Origin: Dillenia suffruticosa
Lineage: Eukaryota; Streptophyta; Magnoliopsida; Dilleniales; Dilleniaceae
Assembly (NCBI GenBank): GCA_033439265.1
Contig: JAVTVX010000034.1
Coordinates: forward strand, 12,245,001-12,309,000
Length of the DNA stretch: 64,000 nucleotides
Direction of reading: 5' to 3'
The position numbers were made by a program, and so were the translations under genes. The stretch's first letter is position 1, and every line of letters starts with the position of its first letter. Below the pieces are notes generated by a model, which saw only the letters and a program-made list of their open reading frames with translations, was not told where the DNA came from and did not search any database. Positions 11,635 to 23,604 of this stretch are shown piece by piece.

Positions 11635-11959
11635 AGACAATATCACTAAATGCAAGTAATATTTGAGATCTCAAATCTAGCTACTTACAAGCAATACGGA
11701 TGTGGATATATTCATGTCGGTTATATCACATATGATTTCATCCTGAACGTATGTCAGTATGACTTATGTTCTAGTAAGGCCACTCTTAAGGTCTAGTAAG
11801 GTCACTCTTAAGGTCTCTTACGATTAAAAACATTCTCATTTCCACTCTCTTAGAGTTAGAGGTTGTCACTCATGTGTGAGAGTCGACCACACCTGCCTGA
11901 TATGAATAATACATATTTGTCATATATTTCAATAAGTATAATATTCAGTATATAGTGAG

Positions 11960-14575
11960 AAATGTCAAAATACACATAAACCCAATGATTCTATATGTCT
12001 CACAAAGGAATCTCTTGCAATGAGTTTGGTAAAAAGATTAGCCACCGTATTGTGTGTAAAATTGTACTTAATCGCTACTATACCCTTCTCGATGATATCT
12101 CTCACAAAATGGTATCCAATATCAATGTATTTGGTTTTATTATGATATTTAGGGTCTCGAGTATAGGCAATGGTATTATGATTATCACAATAAATCGTCA
12201 CTGATCTCTCACTTTCTGTCACAATCTCTGAATCGTCCAGAAATCTCCAAAACCAAAACTGCCACTGAGTATGCCACAAACTCAACATTTATCGTAGATA
12301 GAGATACATAGATTTAGTTCTTGCTTCCCCAAGATATGACACCATTATTGAATAAGATAGTAAAAACTAATGTCGACCCCAGTCGACATCTGAATACCCA
12401 ACGAGATACAAATCATCTCCTCCATAATACAAAGAGAGGTCCGTAATTCTCTTAAGATATCTCAAAATCCTTTAAACTGCTCTCTAGTGACCCCTTCCAG
12501 GATTCGATTGATACCTACTCATCAAATCAACTACAAAATAAATGTTTGGTTGTATACATTTCATTGCATACACTAGACTACTCATTGCACTGATATAAGA
12601 AATTCTATTCATCTCCCTTATTTTTTTATGAATTTTAGGGTATATGTTAAGATTCGGGTCTTTACCTTTAACGACTGGAGTATCTGTTGGATTATAATCG
12701 TTCAACTCGAAATGCTCAAGAATTTTCTTGATCTAAGACTCTTGTGAAAGAGTCAACATCCTTCTCAAGTGATCTATTTGGATCCAAACTCTGAGAATGA
12801 ACTAAACCTTACCTATATCCTTCAAATCAAAACTCAGTAATAACTATATTTTAATGGTCATCAGATACTTTCTGTTGTTTTTGACCAATAGAATATCACC
12901 CACATATAAGAACATGATCATAAAAGCGTCACTAGAATGTTTTAAGTACACACAATGATCTTTCTCGATCATCACAAACCCATAAAATATCACCTCCTCG
13001 TGAAATCTCAGGTGCCACTGCCTGGATGATTGTTTATGGCCGTATATTGACTTTCGAAATCGACAGACCTAATTCTCCTAACCTTTTAGAATAAACCCAG
13101 AGAGTTGTTCTATATAGATCTCCTTACCCAAACTTCTGTTAAAGAAGGTAGTTTTTACATCCATCTGGTGTAATTCTAAATTCATGTTCACGACAATCAC
13201 TAAAAGTAAATGGATAGAGATAAATTTGACTATCAGGGAGAAAACCTCCTCGTAGTCCACGCCCTTAGTTTAAGTGTAACCCTTGACTACCAGACGGAGT
13301 TTATTCCTCTTCATCAATCCGTCAAACTTTCTCTTGACCTTGACCTTGAGAGACAACTTGTTCCCAATAGTCCTTCTGCCCTCAAGCAAATCAACTAGGT
13401 CGTAGACCCCGTTGATTCACATCGACTCCTTCTCTTCATCTATAGCCTTCAACAAATGGTTTTTCGCAGAACTCTCGAGAGCCTCTCAGACTGCTTTAGA
13501 TTCATCATTATCCTAAAAAATCACAATGAGGGTCACACCCTCAATCAAGAAGCGACATTTAAGTATGTGTCCTCGATACTCTTACGAGGAGAGAGAACCT
13601 CTCCATCTCTAAATGGATTGCTCCCACTAGGAACAATATTCGTAATGGGTTCTTGGATCCCGCCGCTGGACTCACCTGAGCTACTAAGCTCATCCATTTT
13701 ATAAAAAGTAAAGTCCCGATTGATTTCACCTCTCCTAGAGAAATCGTTCTCAAGGAATATGGCATCACAATATTTAATTTCAATGATAGTGTTGTCTTTA
13801 TACACACCTAACAATACTTACCCTTTGGAGAATTCTGAATATCTTATAAAGATGCACTCATTTCCTTACAGGTCTAACTTGTCGTATGGATATAAGGAAT
13901 CGTGATCATATGTGACACAATCCCATAACCTCAAATGGCTAAAGTTAGACTACCTCCTTATGCAAAGCTCAGATGGGATACTGACTGTGTACTTGAATAA
14001 AACACGGTTGAGGATATAGGGTGCAGTCAATAGAGCATCTCCCCAATAGGAATAAGGAAATTGTTTTGCGCCATCATGGGCCTCAACATCTCCAACAAAA
14101 TCTTATTTCTTCTCTCAGCTACTCTAATCTATTCAGGAGTAGCAGAAATAGTTATCTGTCTCGTAATACCTTTCTTGAAAGCGAGCTCTCTGAATAGTTC
14201 TGACAAATACTCGCACCCCCTAATTGGTTCTAAGAGTCTTTACTTTCAGATCTAACTGATTCTCAATTTCGCTAATAAAGCTCATGAAATATTCTAATGC
14301 CACGGACTTGTATGAGATTAGATAAACGTAAACGAGACGTGTGTAATCGACTATGAACATAATAAAATACACAACTCTATTTGGGTCTCTCATGCTCATA
14401 GAGCCACAGATATCGAAGTGAAACAACTGCAATGGAGTCTCAACTCTCATTGCATTGTTAAATAGCTTTCTTGTAACTTTACCAACTAGGCAAAACTCAT
14501 ATACGGACAACTCGAGCCTGTTAGCAGGCCCAACAAACAACTCATTCCTATAGCACAATTGTTATAATACAAGCG
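11960..14575 (-). pseudogene. Ty1/copia pol remnant (integrase, RT, RNase H)
   Basis: Read downward from 14575: the integrase core (LQLFHFDICGSMSMRDPNR, then VKTLRTN), the connection region (near 13545-13814), RT (13078-13260, DYEEVFS then LELHQMDVKTTF), the RT catalytic motif near 12880-12920 reading YVGD instead of YVDD, the SYISAMSSLVYAM segment (12484-12705), and the RNase H tail (YCDNHNTIAYTRDPKYHNK) ending near 11965. It is related to the copia at 19604-23604 but far more decayed. Multiple frames are needed, the catalytic RT aspartate is lost, and the second integrase aspartate reads N (LRTN). Gag and the 5' LTR are missing; a gypsy fragment takes over at about 14600. Confidence 0.85.
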
Positions 14576-14599
14576 TTTGCTGCATTTTCTCTATCAAAA

Positions 14600-15315
14600 A
14601 TTTATGGAGATTCTGTTTGGTGTGATGCGGTTCCAATAAAATTTTGCACATTCTGTCTAGAAGACCTTGGTAATATGATCGGAGAGTAATTCATGATGGA
14701 TACAAGAATACTTATTCTTTTTTCAAGGATGGAGAAAAGATAGTATTGGGACCATGCAAGATGGAGAACTCTCCCAAGCCTTCTCCAAGCAAAGGAAACA
14801 TTCGACAATGGGATCTCCAATTAGTTCAAGCTGAGTTCACTTACAATCGCTCTCAAAGTCAAAATACTGGGCGAAGTCCTTTTGAAGTGGTATATAGGAT
14901 CAATCCTATTAGTTAATGGACTTAGGCCCACTCCCAATCACTCATTCCTATAGTGGAGACACTAAAAAAGGCTGAAGCACATTAAGAAACTTCATGAATA
15001 GGTCGTGAGAAAATTAACAAGCAAAATTTGAAGTACAGGAAACAAGGGAACAAATTTTGAAAGGCAACTGCATTCAAGAAAGGAGATCTCGTATGGATCC
15101 ATCTTAGAAAATATAGGTTTCCTCCTGGACATTTTGGGAAACTAAAACTTAGAGATGACGTCCTTTTCGAGTTTTGAAGAGGACCAGAATGTTTACAAAT
15201 CGAGCTCCCAAAAGATTATGAAATATCTTCCATATTCAATATCACCGATCTCTCTCCTTAGATTGATGATGCTGAACCCAACTTTAGGGCAAGTTCGCAC
15301 CCAACCAGGGGAGAT
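14600..15315 (+). pseudogene. Ty3/gypsy remnant: protease-linker fused to integrase C-terminus
   Basis: The first part resembles the segment after the gypsy protease (WCDAVPI, then FFKDGEKIVLGP). It runs directly into the integrase C-terminal region (WDLQLVQAEFTYNRSQ, GRSPFEVVYRINP, FKKGDLVWIHLRKYRFPPGH, LPKDYEISSIFNITDLSP). In intact chromoviruses these are separated by RT, RNase H and the integrase core, so some 2-3 kb has been deleted. Frameshifts and stops are frequent. A polypurine tract (AGGGGAGA) and a 3' LTR follow directly, confirming the orientation. Confidence 0.75.
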
Positions 15316-15318
15316 TGA

Positions 15319-15661
15319 TGTAGAATAATTGTGTGCCATTTAATGCATCCTCAGCTACAGTTGGACAATTATTTGAGCATTTAAATGTGTCTGAATAAGA
15401 CTCTTTGGAAGGGCTTATGGATATAGTTTCCAATGAATCATGTCTTAAATAATTTAGAGTCTTCTCGAGGTGGTAATAATTAAATTCACGTGTTTTCATG
15501 TGTTTCACTCTCTTCCTTGTATTAGGAGTTAATAACGTGGGAACATGATCGGTCTCTATCTCTACTATGTAAAGACTTTCTTGTAACCATTGGAAAGTAG
15601 AGTGAGTTAATAATAATATTTGATTTCTTTCCAAGAGAGTTTTCTCTTATACTTCCTAACA
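15319..15661 (+). mobile_element. Candidate 3' LTR of the gypsy remnant
   Basis: It starts TGTAGAATAATTG right after the purine tract of the preceding pol remnant and plausibly ends ...CTTCCTAACA, giving TGT...ACA ends and 343 bp. The tail contains a TTTCTTTCCAAGAGAGTTTT stretch like the U5 of short gypsy LTRs. There is no second LTR in the window to fix the ends. Confidence 0.5.
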
Positions 15662-15864
15662 TTGGGTGGGTTCCTCACGTAAAGAAGTAGTCTAACCTTG
15701 TATCCTTAAGTGGATTCCTTTGGTGGTGAGCTATTTAGTCATTCCTATAAATTCCTGTTGCTCATTTTTTCCCTCCCATAAATTTTCCGGCGTCACTGTG
15801 ATGGCTTAAGAGTGGGAAACTAACATATCCAAAAATATTGGACCCACGTGATGTCATCCAATAT

Positions 15865-15963
15865 TTTCACCATAAATCAATCTTAAATCCAATGGTTGTA
15901 TATGCAGTTTCGTATTCTGAAAGCTCTACAAATCATAATTATTTCCCCATTTTAATAACCTAA
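15865..15963. repeat. Dispersed ~100-bp repeat, copy 1
   Basis: About 100 bp starting TTCACCATAAATCAATCTTA is repeated at 36960-37063 in the same orientation with small indels; both copies contain CCAATGGTTGTATATGCAGT. The flanks do not match. Likely a fragment of a short interspersed or MITE-like element; family unknown. Confidence 0.75.
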
Positions 15964-17351
15964 GGAGGTCGATTACCGAGAGCTTATTACACCTAATCGG
16001 GCTATAAGTACTTTTACCTGATTGCTTTATTTCCATTGAAAACAATTAGTTATAGGCTTATTTCATTTTTGCAAATTCAATAAGTACTGGCATATGATGA
16101 GGACGCTAAACAAGAAGAGAAGACCAGAAATCGGACTTGTCTCAAGCCAAACATGCGTAAGTTACGGTTTGAGGAGTTGGAGGTTTCTTTTTTTCCCCCT
16201 TCATAAATGCCTCCAATTTAGATAAAAAAACAGTTTTCTTTCATTATTACTTAAGTGCGAAAACCACGACGCTGTTTACAATGCCTGCAAGAAGAAAGTA
16301 GGGGACTACATGAAAAGGACACTCAAAAGAGATGGGCCAAGCAACCACACTTCATGATTGACAATCAGTGGACTATAATGGATGATTGCCATATACCTGC
16401 ATATCCAGATATAAACAATACGTTAGTGGAGCTTTCCATTTTTGATCCTCTCAAAATTCACCCCTAAATTTTGTCCCCAAAATATTTCCCCTTAAAACAT
16501 TTCAAAAGCATACATGAGAGAAAGTAGAGGTAATCGGGTATGCATAAGCAAAGAAACCTACATTAGATCAGGCAAGAAATGAGGCACCCACAAAAGGGGG
16601 AAAGAGAGGGTACCTTTCTTTCTTTATAATTTCATGATCAATGACTTCTGAACAAACATATCCTCTTGCATTTTTTGGTTTGGGGGATTTTACAACATAG
16701 AATTGAAATTGGCATGCAAGCTAGGTTGAAGTTTACATACTAGGAGTTAAGAACTACAACAACAAATGGATTACTTGGAGAAGAGAGAAAAGAGCGGGCA
16801 GGGTGTAGTCACGCAGTAAAGAAAGCATAACTATATGCATGAGCAATTTCATGAATCATAATTTTTACTGCTGCAAATTGAGTTAAGAGAGAAAAAAAGA
16901 GAGTGCTGGAAATGAAAAGAAGATGGCATTCTGGACATATAACCTAGCCCATAATGGACCAACTCTATGCCCAAAAAAGACCAAAGAAACAAGTTGACAT
17001 GAAGTAAAATCAAATCGACTTGACAAGTTGATAAGTCGAATCATGAAAAACATGGATCAACCTATGGAGTCCACAGGCCACTGGTCATGAGCCACACCAT
17101 AACTTACAAGCCACCAGGTTGACCTGTGAAGGCATCAGGTCAACCTCCACAGGCCACGGGCCACAACCCACAACCCACGAGCCACAGGTCACGAGCCAAA
17201 CCATGACATAGGGCACAAGCCAAGGGCAATCAGTGCATTTCCCAGGTAACCGCCAGATAAACTAGCCATTAGAAGGAATCCCAACGGCTTTTTGTTTGTG
17301 AGTGATGACTACTTGGGAGTCTTAGGTTATAAATAGAAGTGTCTTTAAAGT
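15964..17351. other. Non-coding flank, probably part of an older LTR
   Basis: No gene is supported. 17060-17210 is built from short degenerate CCACAGGCCA/CACGAGCCA units. A TATA-like TTATAAATAG lies at about 17329, and the sequence beyond the copia insertion (25058 onward) reads as if it continued the same transcript-like region. This suggests the copia element landed in an older LTR just downstream of its promoter. That is inference from layout, without a second copy to prove it. Confidence 0.35.
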
Positions 17352-17727
17352 TGTAAGTTATGGGGGTACCGGGTCGGGTCGCCCATGTGGGTTTAACCCA
17401 AACCCATTTTCCTTTTGAATTTTCAAAAGAAGGGAATGAAGGGAGTGATTTTTTAAGAGAAAAACCAACTCCAACTCCCTAATAACCATCCATCCCATCC
17501 ATGGTGCTCTTGAAGGTTGAGAGAGAATATGAAAATTGTGAGGAAGAAGATAGATCTACACCATAATTTCATCCCATCAAAAAGACTCTTGGATTGTGAA
17601 TGAAAAAGGAGATTGATCCATTTGTGACATTTTTTGGACCCGTATATCGAAAAGGTTAGTGATCCGACCCTAGAACTTGGGACATTAAACATTTATTTCA
17701 CTGTAAATGCATAAGAGAATGCTTTCA
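17352..17727 (+). repeat. 5' LTR of the copia element
   Basis: 376 bp, TGTAAGTTATGGGGG to AATGCTTTCA. It matches 24683-25057 along its whole length and is followed immediately by the primer binding site. Confidence 0.95.
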
Positions 17728-17742
17728 TTGGTATCTGAGTAT
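17728..17742 (+). promoter_or_regulatory. Primer binding site
   Basis: TTGGTATCTGAGTAT directly abuts the 5' LTR. It is close to the initiator-Met tRNA complement TGGTATCAGAGC used by most plant copia and gypsy elements, with A-to-T and later changes. Confidence 0.85.
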
Positions 17743-17845
17743 GATTTAGGGTGTTTCCTATTTTTTGATATATTTTTGAGTTTCATTTTTCTTTAAAAAA
17801 TTGAAAATGGTAACTTTGATTATAGACCACGAAATGCTTTGAAAT

Positions 17846-18121
17846 TTGAAAGGTAGAGTACCCATGATGTTAGGAATTGATCTGCAAAGTTTCAAGCATG
17901 GCCGTTATGTATTTTTGGAGAAAAATGAAAGCCTAGTCGAAAATAAAAATGCTAATATCTATTTGCATGATAGGTTTCATGATTTAATACTTGTATGGTT
18001 AAATTCCCCATCAAAAATCCTTTCCAACCACATAAAGAACATGCAAAACTGTTCAGAGATGAATGAGATATGGTTTAGGGAAATTAGGGTTAAAATGCAA
18101 AAAAAAAAAAATTCTGCATGA
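17846..18121 (+). other. Small open frame in the copia leader, unknown
   Basis: A 91-codon frame (start MKGRVPMMLGIDLQ, middle HDRFHDLILVWLNSP, end KMQKKKNSA) lies between the primer binding site and the as-1-like pair. I recognise no domain. It could be a remnant of a captured sequence or chance; its neighbours are leader DNA, not gag. Confidence 0.2.
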
Positions 18122-18132
18122 AGAAGACGAAC

Positions 18133-18152
18133 TGACGTCAATAGTGACGTCA
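18133..18152. promoter_or_regulatory. as-1-like element: two TGACGTCA palindromes
   Basis: TGACGTCA occurs at 18133-18140 and again at 18145-18152, separated by ATAG. The TGACG cores start exactly 12 bp apart, the spacing of the as-1 element bound by plant TGA-type bZIP factors. Both copies are full 8-bp palindromes. It lies 405 bp downstream of the 5' LTR, upstream of the extra ORF at 18725. That it binds TGA factors is inference. Confidence 0.55.
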
Positions 18153-18299
18153 GCACAAGCCCACTCTCAGGCCGTGGGTTGTGAAGCCCAAATGTCATGA
18201 TCCAAACCTCAGATCAGAAAACTGACAGTATCATTAGATTCAAAGACCCCAAAAATAGGGGGTAGGCAAAATCCGGTAGCCGGATTCCCCCGGGAAGAT

Positions 18300-18383
18300 G
18301 GCGCGTGGGCTTCACGCGCCGCCTGGGCGGGTGGGCAGGTCACCCACGCGCCGCTGCCACCAAGTGGCGCGTGAGGGCGCGTG
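18300..18383. repeat. GGCGCGTG/CACGCGCC hairpin cluster
   Basis: The octamer GGCGCGTG occurs forward at 18300, 18366 and 18376, and as CACGCGCC at 18313 and 18345. The first pair folds into an 8-bp stem with a 5-nt loop, the second into an 8-bp stem with a 13-nt loop. It is a GC island in otherwise AT-rich DNA. Confidence 0.8.
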
Positions 18384-18724
18384 AGGCACCCTCTCAGGCC
18401 CCTTTTTTTTATTTATTTATTTATTTTTTTTTGATTGTTTTTTTTATAATTTTAAATTATTTTTTTTGACTGAAAGTATTCATTAAATTTAAATTAGTAA
18501 ATTTTATTTGAAAATTATAGAAAAATCAATTAACAAGTGAGACAAAATTCTGAAAATTTCTCACATGTTTGAAAAAATATTTTCTAATTTATGCCTACTT
18601 GAATTAAATTTTTATAACACATATTTGATTTGTACTCGTTGATTTAAATATAAATTGTAAATGGTGTTTTAAAATTTTTTGGTTGGTTTCGTATCCAATC
18701 TAATATTTATCCCATTTTAGGGAT

Positions 18725-19234
18725 ATGGTGAGAATCAGACGTACCCTTGCACATCTCCGGGAGAGATGCAGAGATGAGAGGACCCCGGAACGTTTGGCAA
18801 AGTTATATATGATGTTGCATTATAAGATGAAAGCAACGCATATTTTGCCACAACATTTGTAGGTTATGAGTCAAAAACGTTATGAATTTCAGCGTTTGGG
18901 TCACTGGTTTGGAGGCGACGAAGCCGAGATTAAAATTATAAGAAACTCCTTCTCTGATCATTTGGTTGGAATGGCTGACAAAATATTAGAGGATAATAAA
19001 TGTCTCTACCTCAAGGATTTCAGACTAAAATTGCTTAAGATGTGATGAGTTAAGGAGATAGAAATTAAAATGAAAAGGGCGTTGTCTCTAAAGATCAATG
19101 GCTCTACACCCCAAACTGTTAGGAGATTCACTCCGAGAGATAGACTTTCAATTGAGATGGTCAATATGGTCACTCGCATGTATATGGAAGATAAGAAAGA
19201 TAAGAAAAAAGAAATATATTTTTTTTGTGCATAG
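18725..19234 (+). pseudogene. Broken ORF of unknown function in the copia leader
   Basis: One frame from ATG 18725 to TAG 19232-19234 spans 169 codons with three internal stops: TAG at 18860 and TGA TGA at 19043-19048. Apart from these it has protein-like composition, including charged helical stretches (HLRERCRDERTPERLAKLY, KKDKKKEIYF at the end) and RLGHWFGGDEAEIKII. I recognise no family. It precedes gag inside the element, where copia elements normally carry no gene. It could be a captured host exon, a relic of a nested element or an extra element-specific ORF. Confidence 0.4.
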
Positions 19235-19603
19235 TTATCTACTGTAATGAGAACAATGCCATGAACATATGATGTAATTATATATATATCAACAATGTGC
19301 ATACTTTGTATATTTATGCGAGCATGTGAAGAGATATGTTCTAAATTCATATGACTTTTAGTAGGAGTTTTTAGGTTGGTAGAATTTAAGTAATTCTCAC
19401 CTAATACTGAAAGAATTTTGCTACTTTGAAATCAAATTTATGATAATCAAACATTTGGATGATGGATGATGATTGGGAACTTAGCGATCTTTCGAGTTTA
19501 CACCTTATGTTCGTTTATGATAATTTATTAGATTTCATGTATAAAATTATATGAATGAATGAGCATGAATACTTATAATAATCTCTCTTTGAAAACCTAG
19601 ACC

Positions 19604-22600
19604 ATGGCATCGAAATCAATAATAGCAGATTTGAATAAAGGTGATAAGTTTAATGGCGACAATTATGACATTTGGCGCCACAAGATATGATATGTGCTGG
19701 AAGAGTAGGATGCCTTGGAGGGTATCAACCATATCATGCAAGACCCTAGAATTGGAAACACTGCTCAACAGAGAAGAGATCAAGAAGCTTACCAGAAGTG
19801 GAAGAAGAAAAATTCCACTGCACGTGGCATTCTGGTTAGTTCTATAGTTGATGATCTCATACATGAATATGAGCAATTCCCTGCTACTCATGACATATGG
19901 GTATACCTCAGAGAAAAGTATGGAGGTACCAGGGTGACCCGTCTGAGACAGTTGACTATCAAGTTTAACACGTACAAAAAGAAGTTTGATCACAATATCA
20001 AACTATACCTCAGAACTATGTCAAACATGATAAGGGAATTGAAATCAGCAGGTCATGTTTTATCTGATGAGCAACAGGTTCAAGCTTTAATCCGATCCCT
20101 TCCAGACCAGTGGGAGCACTTGAAGGTCAATCTGACTCACAATGATAGCATTAAGACTTTCGCTGATGCTGCTCGCCACGTAGAACTCGAAGATGAGCGG
20201 TTTGGTGCTGCAAAATCGATTTCTAATGCCTTTGTAGCTAAGTCAAGTTCCCAGAAAGTTGCGGGCTTTAAACGAAAAGGGAACAAGAACAAGGGCAAGA
20301 AAGGGAAGGACATTGCGGAAGGGTTTAGGAAGAGCAATTCCAACCGTAAGAATAAGCGCAAGCGGTTTTGGAAAAAGAAGGATAAGAGCAAACTGAAGTG
20401 CTACAATTGCAAAGCTCTTGATCATTTCGCTCGAGAATGTCCCGAGCCGAAAAAGGTAGCACCTTGTAACGCTTCTCTAAGTGTTATATATGTCTCTAGC
20501 ACTGTTTTACTTTCTGAATCATATTCTGTGTGGATTATAGATTCAGGAGCAACAGACCATGTGATGAGAGATCGAGACGCGTTCGTGGACTTTCGTCGAG
20601 TTCCTCCTGGTGCAAGATGGATATATATAGGAAACAATACAAGAGTAGAAGTCAAAGGGATTGGCACTTGCAAACTAGAGTTACGAAGTGGCCAAACTCT
20701 AATCTTACATGATGTTCTTTTTGCACTAGAAATTCGACGAAATTTAGTCTCTGTTATTGTTCTTCTTAAACTAGACTATGACTTGAACTTTGCTCGTGAT
20801 AGGGTTTGTATTTATAATAGTGGTGCGTTTTATGGTACTGGACATCTGTTAAATGGATTTCTTATTTTAGATTGTGACAGACAAATGTTTAACTGTTATA
20901 CTGATCGTTATATTTCGTTAAATGTTTGTTCTTCTAGTAATGCTAATATAGATGATAAAGTATGGCATGCTAGACTTGGTCACATAGGGCAGGACAGGAT
21001 GAATCGACTTCTAAAAACAGGACTATTGGGGTTCGCTTACTAAAGTTGATTTATCGAATTGTGAATATTGTCTTGTCGGGAAGATGACTCGAAAACCTTT
21101 TGGAAAAGCCGTGAGGGCTGAACTTCTATTACAATTGGTTCACTCTGACATTTGTGGTCCAATGAATGTGAAGGCTAGGCATGGAGCGTCATATTTCATT
21201 ACTTTTATTGATAATTTCACGCGTTTTGGTTATGTCTATTTGATTACTCACAAGTTTGAAGCACTTGAGTGTTTTCGATGTTATATGAATGAAGTGGAGA
21301 ATCAAATGGATAGAACGATTAAAGCATTAAGGACAGATCGAGGTCGTGAATATCTATCAGATCAGTTCAATGATCTGTGTACTGAAAAAGGAATAATTAG
21401 ACAATTGACTATTCCCCACATGCCTCAACAGAATGGTGTTGCTGAGAGGAGGAATAGGACGTTGTTAGAAATGACGAGATCTATGATGGCACAGGCTAAC
21501 TTGCCAATTTCCTTTTGGGGAGATGCATTGTTAACTGCGACCTATATCTTAAATAGAGTGCCTTCAAAAACAGTACCCACAACACCGTACGAACTTTAGA
21601 CTAGTAGGACACCAAGTCTGACTGATCTTAGACCTTGGGGATCGGCAGTATATGTTCATGACCCTTCTAATAAATTTGGAAAGCTTGGTCCCCGGGAGAA
21701 GAAATGTATCTTTATTAGATATTCTCATCAGTCAAAAGGTTATGTGTTCATCGGTGAAAGAGAAGATGGTACTGTAACTGAAATTGAATCACGAAATGTG
21801 ACATTTTTTGAAAATGATTTTCCTAGTAAAGGTGATATAACAAAAGGAGAACCTTTGTTTGAATTAAATAATTCAAATGATGGTTCCGTGCAGGATGGAT
21901 CAAGGGAACTACGAGAAGTTGAATCCCTAGATAATCCCAGTAGAAGGGATTCAAATTCTAACGATCCACCCGAATCGTCAATTCGGAAAAATACTAGGAA
22001 AGGTGTGCCCAAATATCATTACAAAATTGAGGGGCACACTTTTATCATTTCTCCACAAGACGAGAATGAGTCGAAAAATATGAACGAGACTTTATCTTGT
22101 CCTGCCAAGGATGAGTGGATAAAAACAATGGAGGAAGAAATAGAGTCAATGGATTCCAAATATGTTTGGGAACTAGTTGATCTTTCACCTAGGCGCAAAC
22201 CTATTGGGAACAAATGGGTTCTTAAGGTTAAACGTAAAGCTGATGGAACAATTGAGAGGTACAAATCTCGGTTGGTGGCAAAAGGTTATACCCAACAAGA
22301 GGATATTGATTATGAAGAAACATTTTCACCAGTAGTGAGATTTGCCTCTATTCGCCTATTGTTAGCTATTGTAGCCAATTTAGATTTAGAATTATATCAA
22401 ATGGATGTGAAAACTGCGTTTCTCAACGGAGAACTTAAAAAAGAAATCTACATGAACAACCAGTAGGTTTCATAGTAAAAGGTCAAGAAAACAAAATTTG
22501 TAAATTGAATAGATCAATTTATGGGCTCAAACAGTCTTCAAGACAATGGTATTTGAGATTTCATAGATCCGTAATCTCTTACGACTTCGTAATGATAGAC

Positions 22601-23604
22601 GAAAACCATTGTGTTTACATGAAAAAGTCTAATGATAAGTTTGTAATTCTAAATCTGTATGTCGATGACATATTGTTAGCCGAAAATGATATGGAGTATG
22701 TCCTGAATATCAAAAGTTGGTTATCATCAAATTTTGAAATGAAGGACATGGGTGAAGCAGAGTACATACTGGGTGTTAAGATCCACAGAGACCGTTCTAA
22801 GAGATTGTTAATCTTATCTCAAGAATCTTATATTAAAAAGATTTTGAAACGATTTAGGATGGATAGCTGTAAACCTATTGATACTCCTGTGGCTAAAGAC
22901 GAAGGTTTAAGTTTAGCAATGTGCCCAAAGACCACTGAAGAAAAACATGATATGTCAAAAGTATCGTATTCCAGCGCTGTTGGGAGTCTGATATATGCTA
23001 TGATATGTACTCGCCCTGACATCTGCTATGCCATAGGTTTGGTCAGCAGGTATCAATCCAATCCAGGTAAATGACTTGTTATTGAGGAACTGTGAATTAT
23101 TCCCTTTGTTATCAAGGAAATGACTTGTTATTGAGCGGATACACAGATACTGATTGGGGTGGTGACTTAGATGAACGTAAATCCACCTCAGGTTATGTTT
23201 TCTTGCTAAATAAAGGCGCAATCTCTTGGAGAAGTAAGAAACAAACATGTGTATCACTGTTGACGATGGAAGTAGAGTTTGTAGCTTGTGTTTTAGCAGT
23301 TCAGGAGTGTGTTTGGTTAAAATGATTTTTACAACATTTAGGGATCGTAAGCAACATAGTGGAAGCTGTGACAATTTATTGTGATAGTCAATCAGCTATC
23401 GCTTATACAAGAGATCCCAAATATCATGGAAAAACCAAACATATTGATACGAAATTCAACTTTATTCGAGACATTGTTGAAAAGAGAGAGGTGACATTGA
23501 AGTATTTATCTACGCATTTAATGGTGACTGATCCATTTACGAAAACGATATCTAGAGATGTATTTCTGAAACATGTAAAATCTCAAGAATTGCGTAGAGT
23601 GTAA
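19604..23604 (+). pseudogene. Copia gag-pol polyprotein, decayed
   Basis: From ATG 19604 (MASKSIIADLNKGDKFNG): gag helices, a basic stretch, a CCHC knuckle (CYNCKALDHFAREC), protease WIIDSGATDH, GAG-pre-integrase HARLGHIG, integrase catalytic residues in HSDICGP, RTDRGREY and NGVAERRNR, RT with QMDVKTAF and LYVDDILL, and RNase H with TDTDWGGD, TMEVEF and YCDSQSAI, ending at TAA 23602-23604. Catalytic motifs are preserved, but the frame is broken: TGA and TAG in gag codons 29 and 35, a one-base shift near 21030, TAG at 21597, and shifts near 22466 and 23060. Related to the older minus-strand copia at 11960-14575. Clade not assigned. Confidence 0.93.

Noticed and set aside
22019..23374. Minus-strand frames opposite the copia RT and RNase H
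   Set aside because: Shadows of the plus-strand polyprotein, with no domains of their own.
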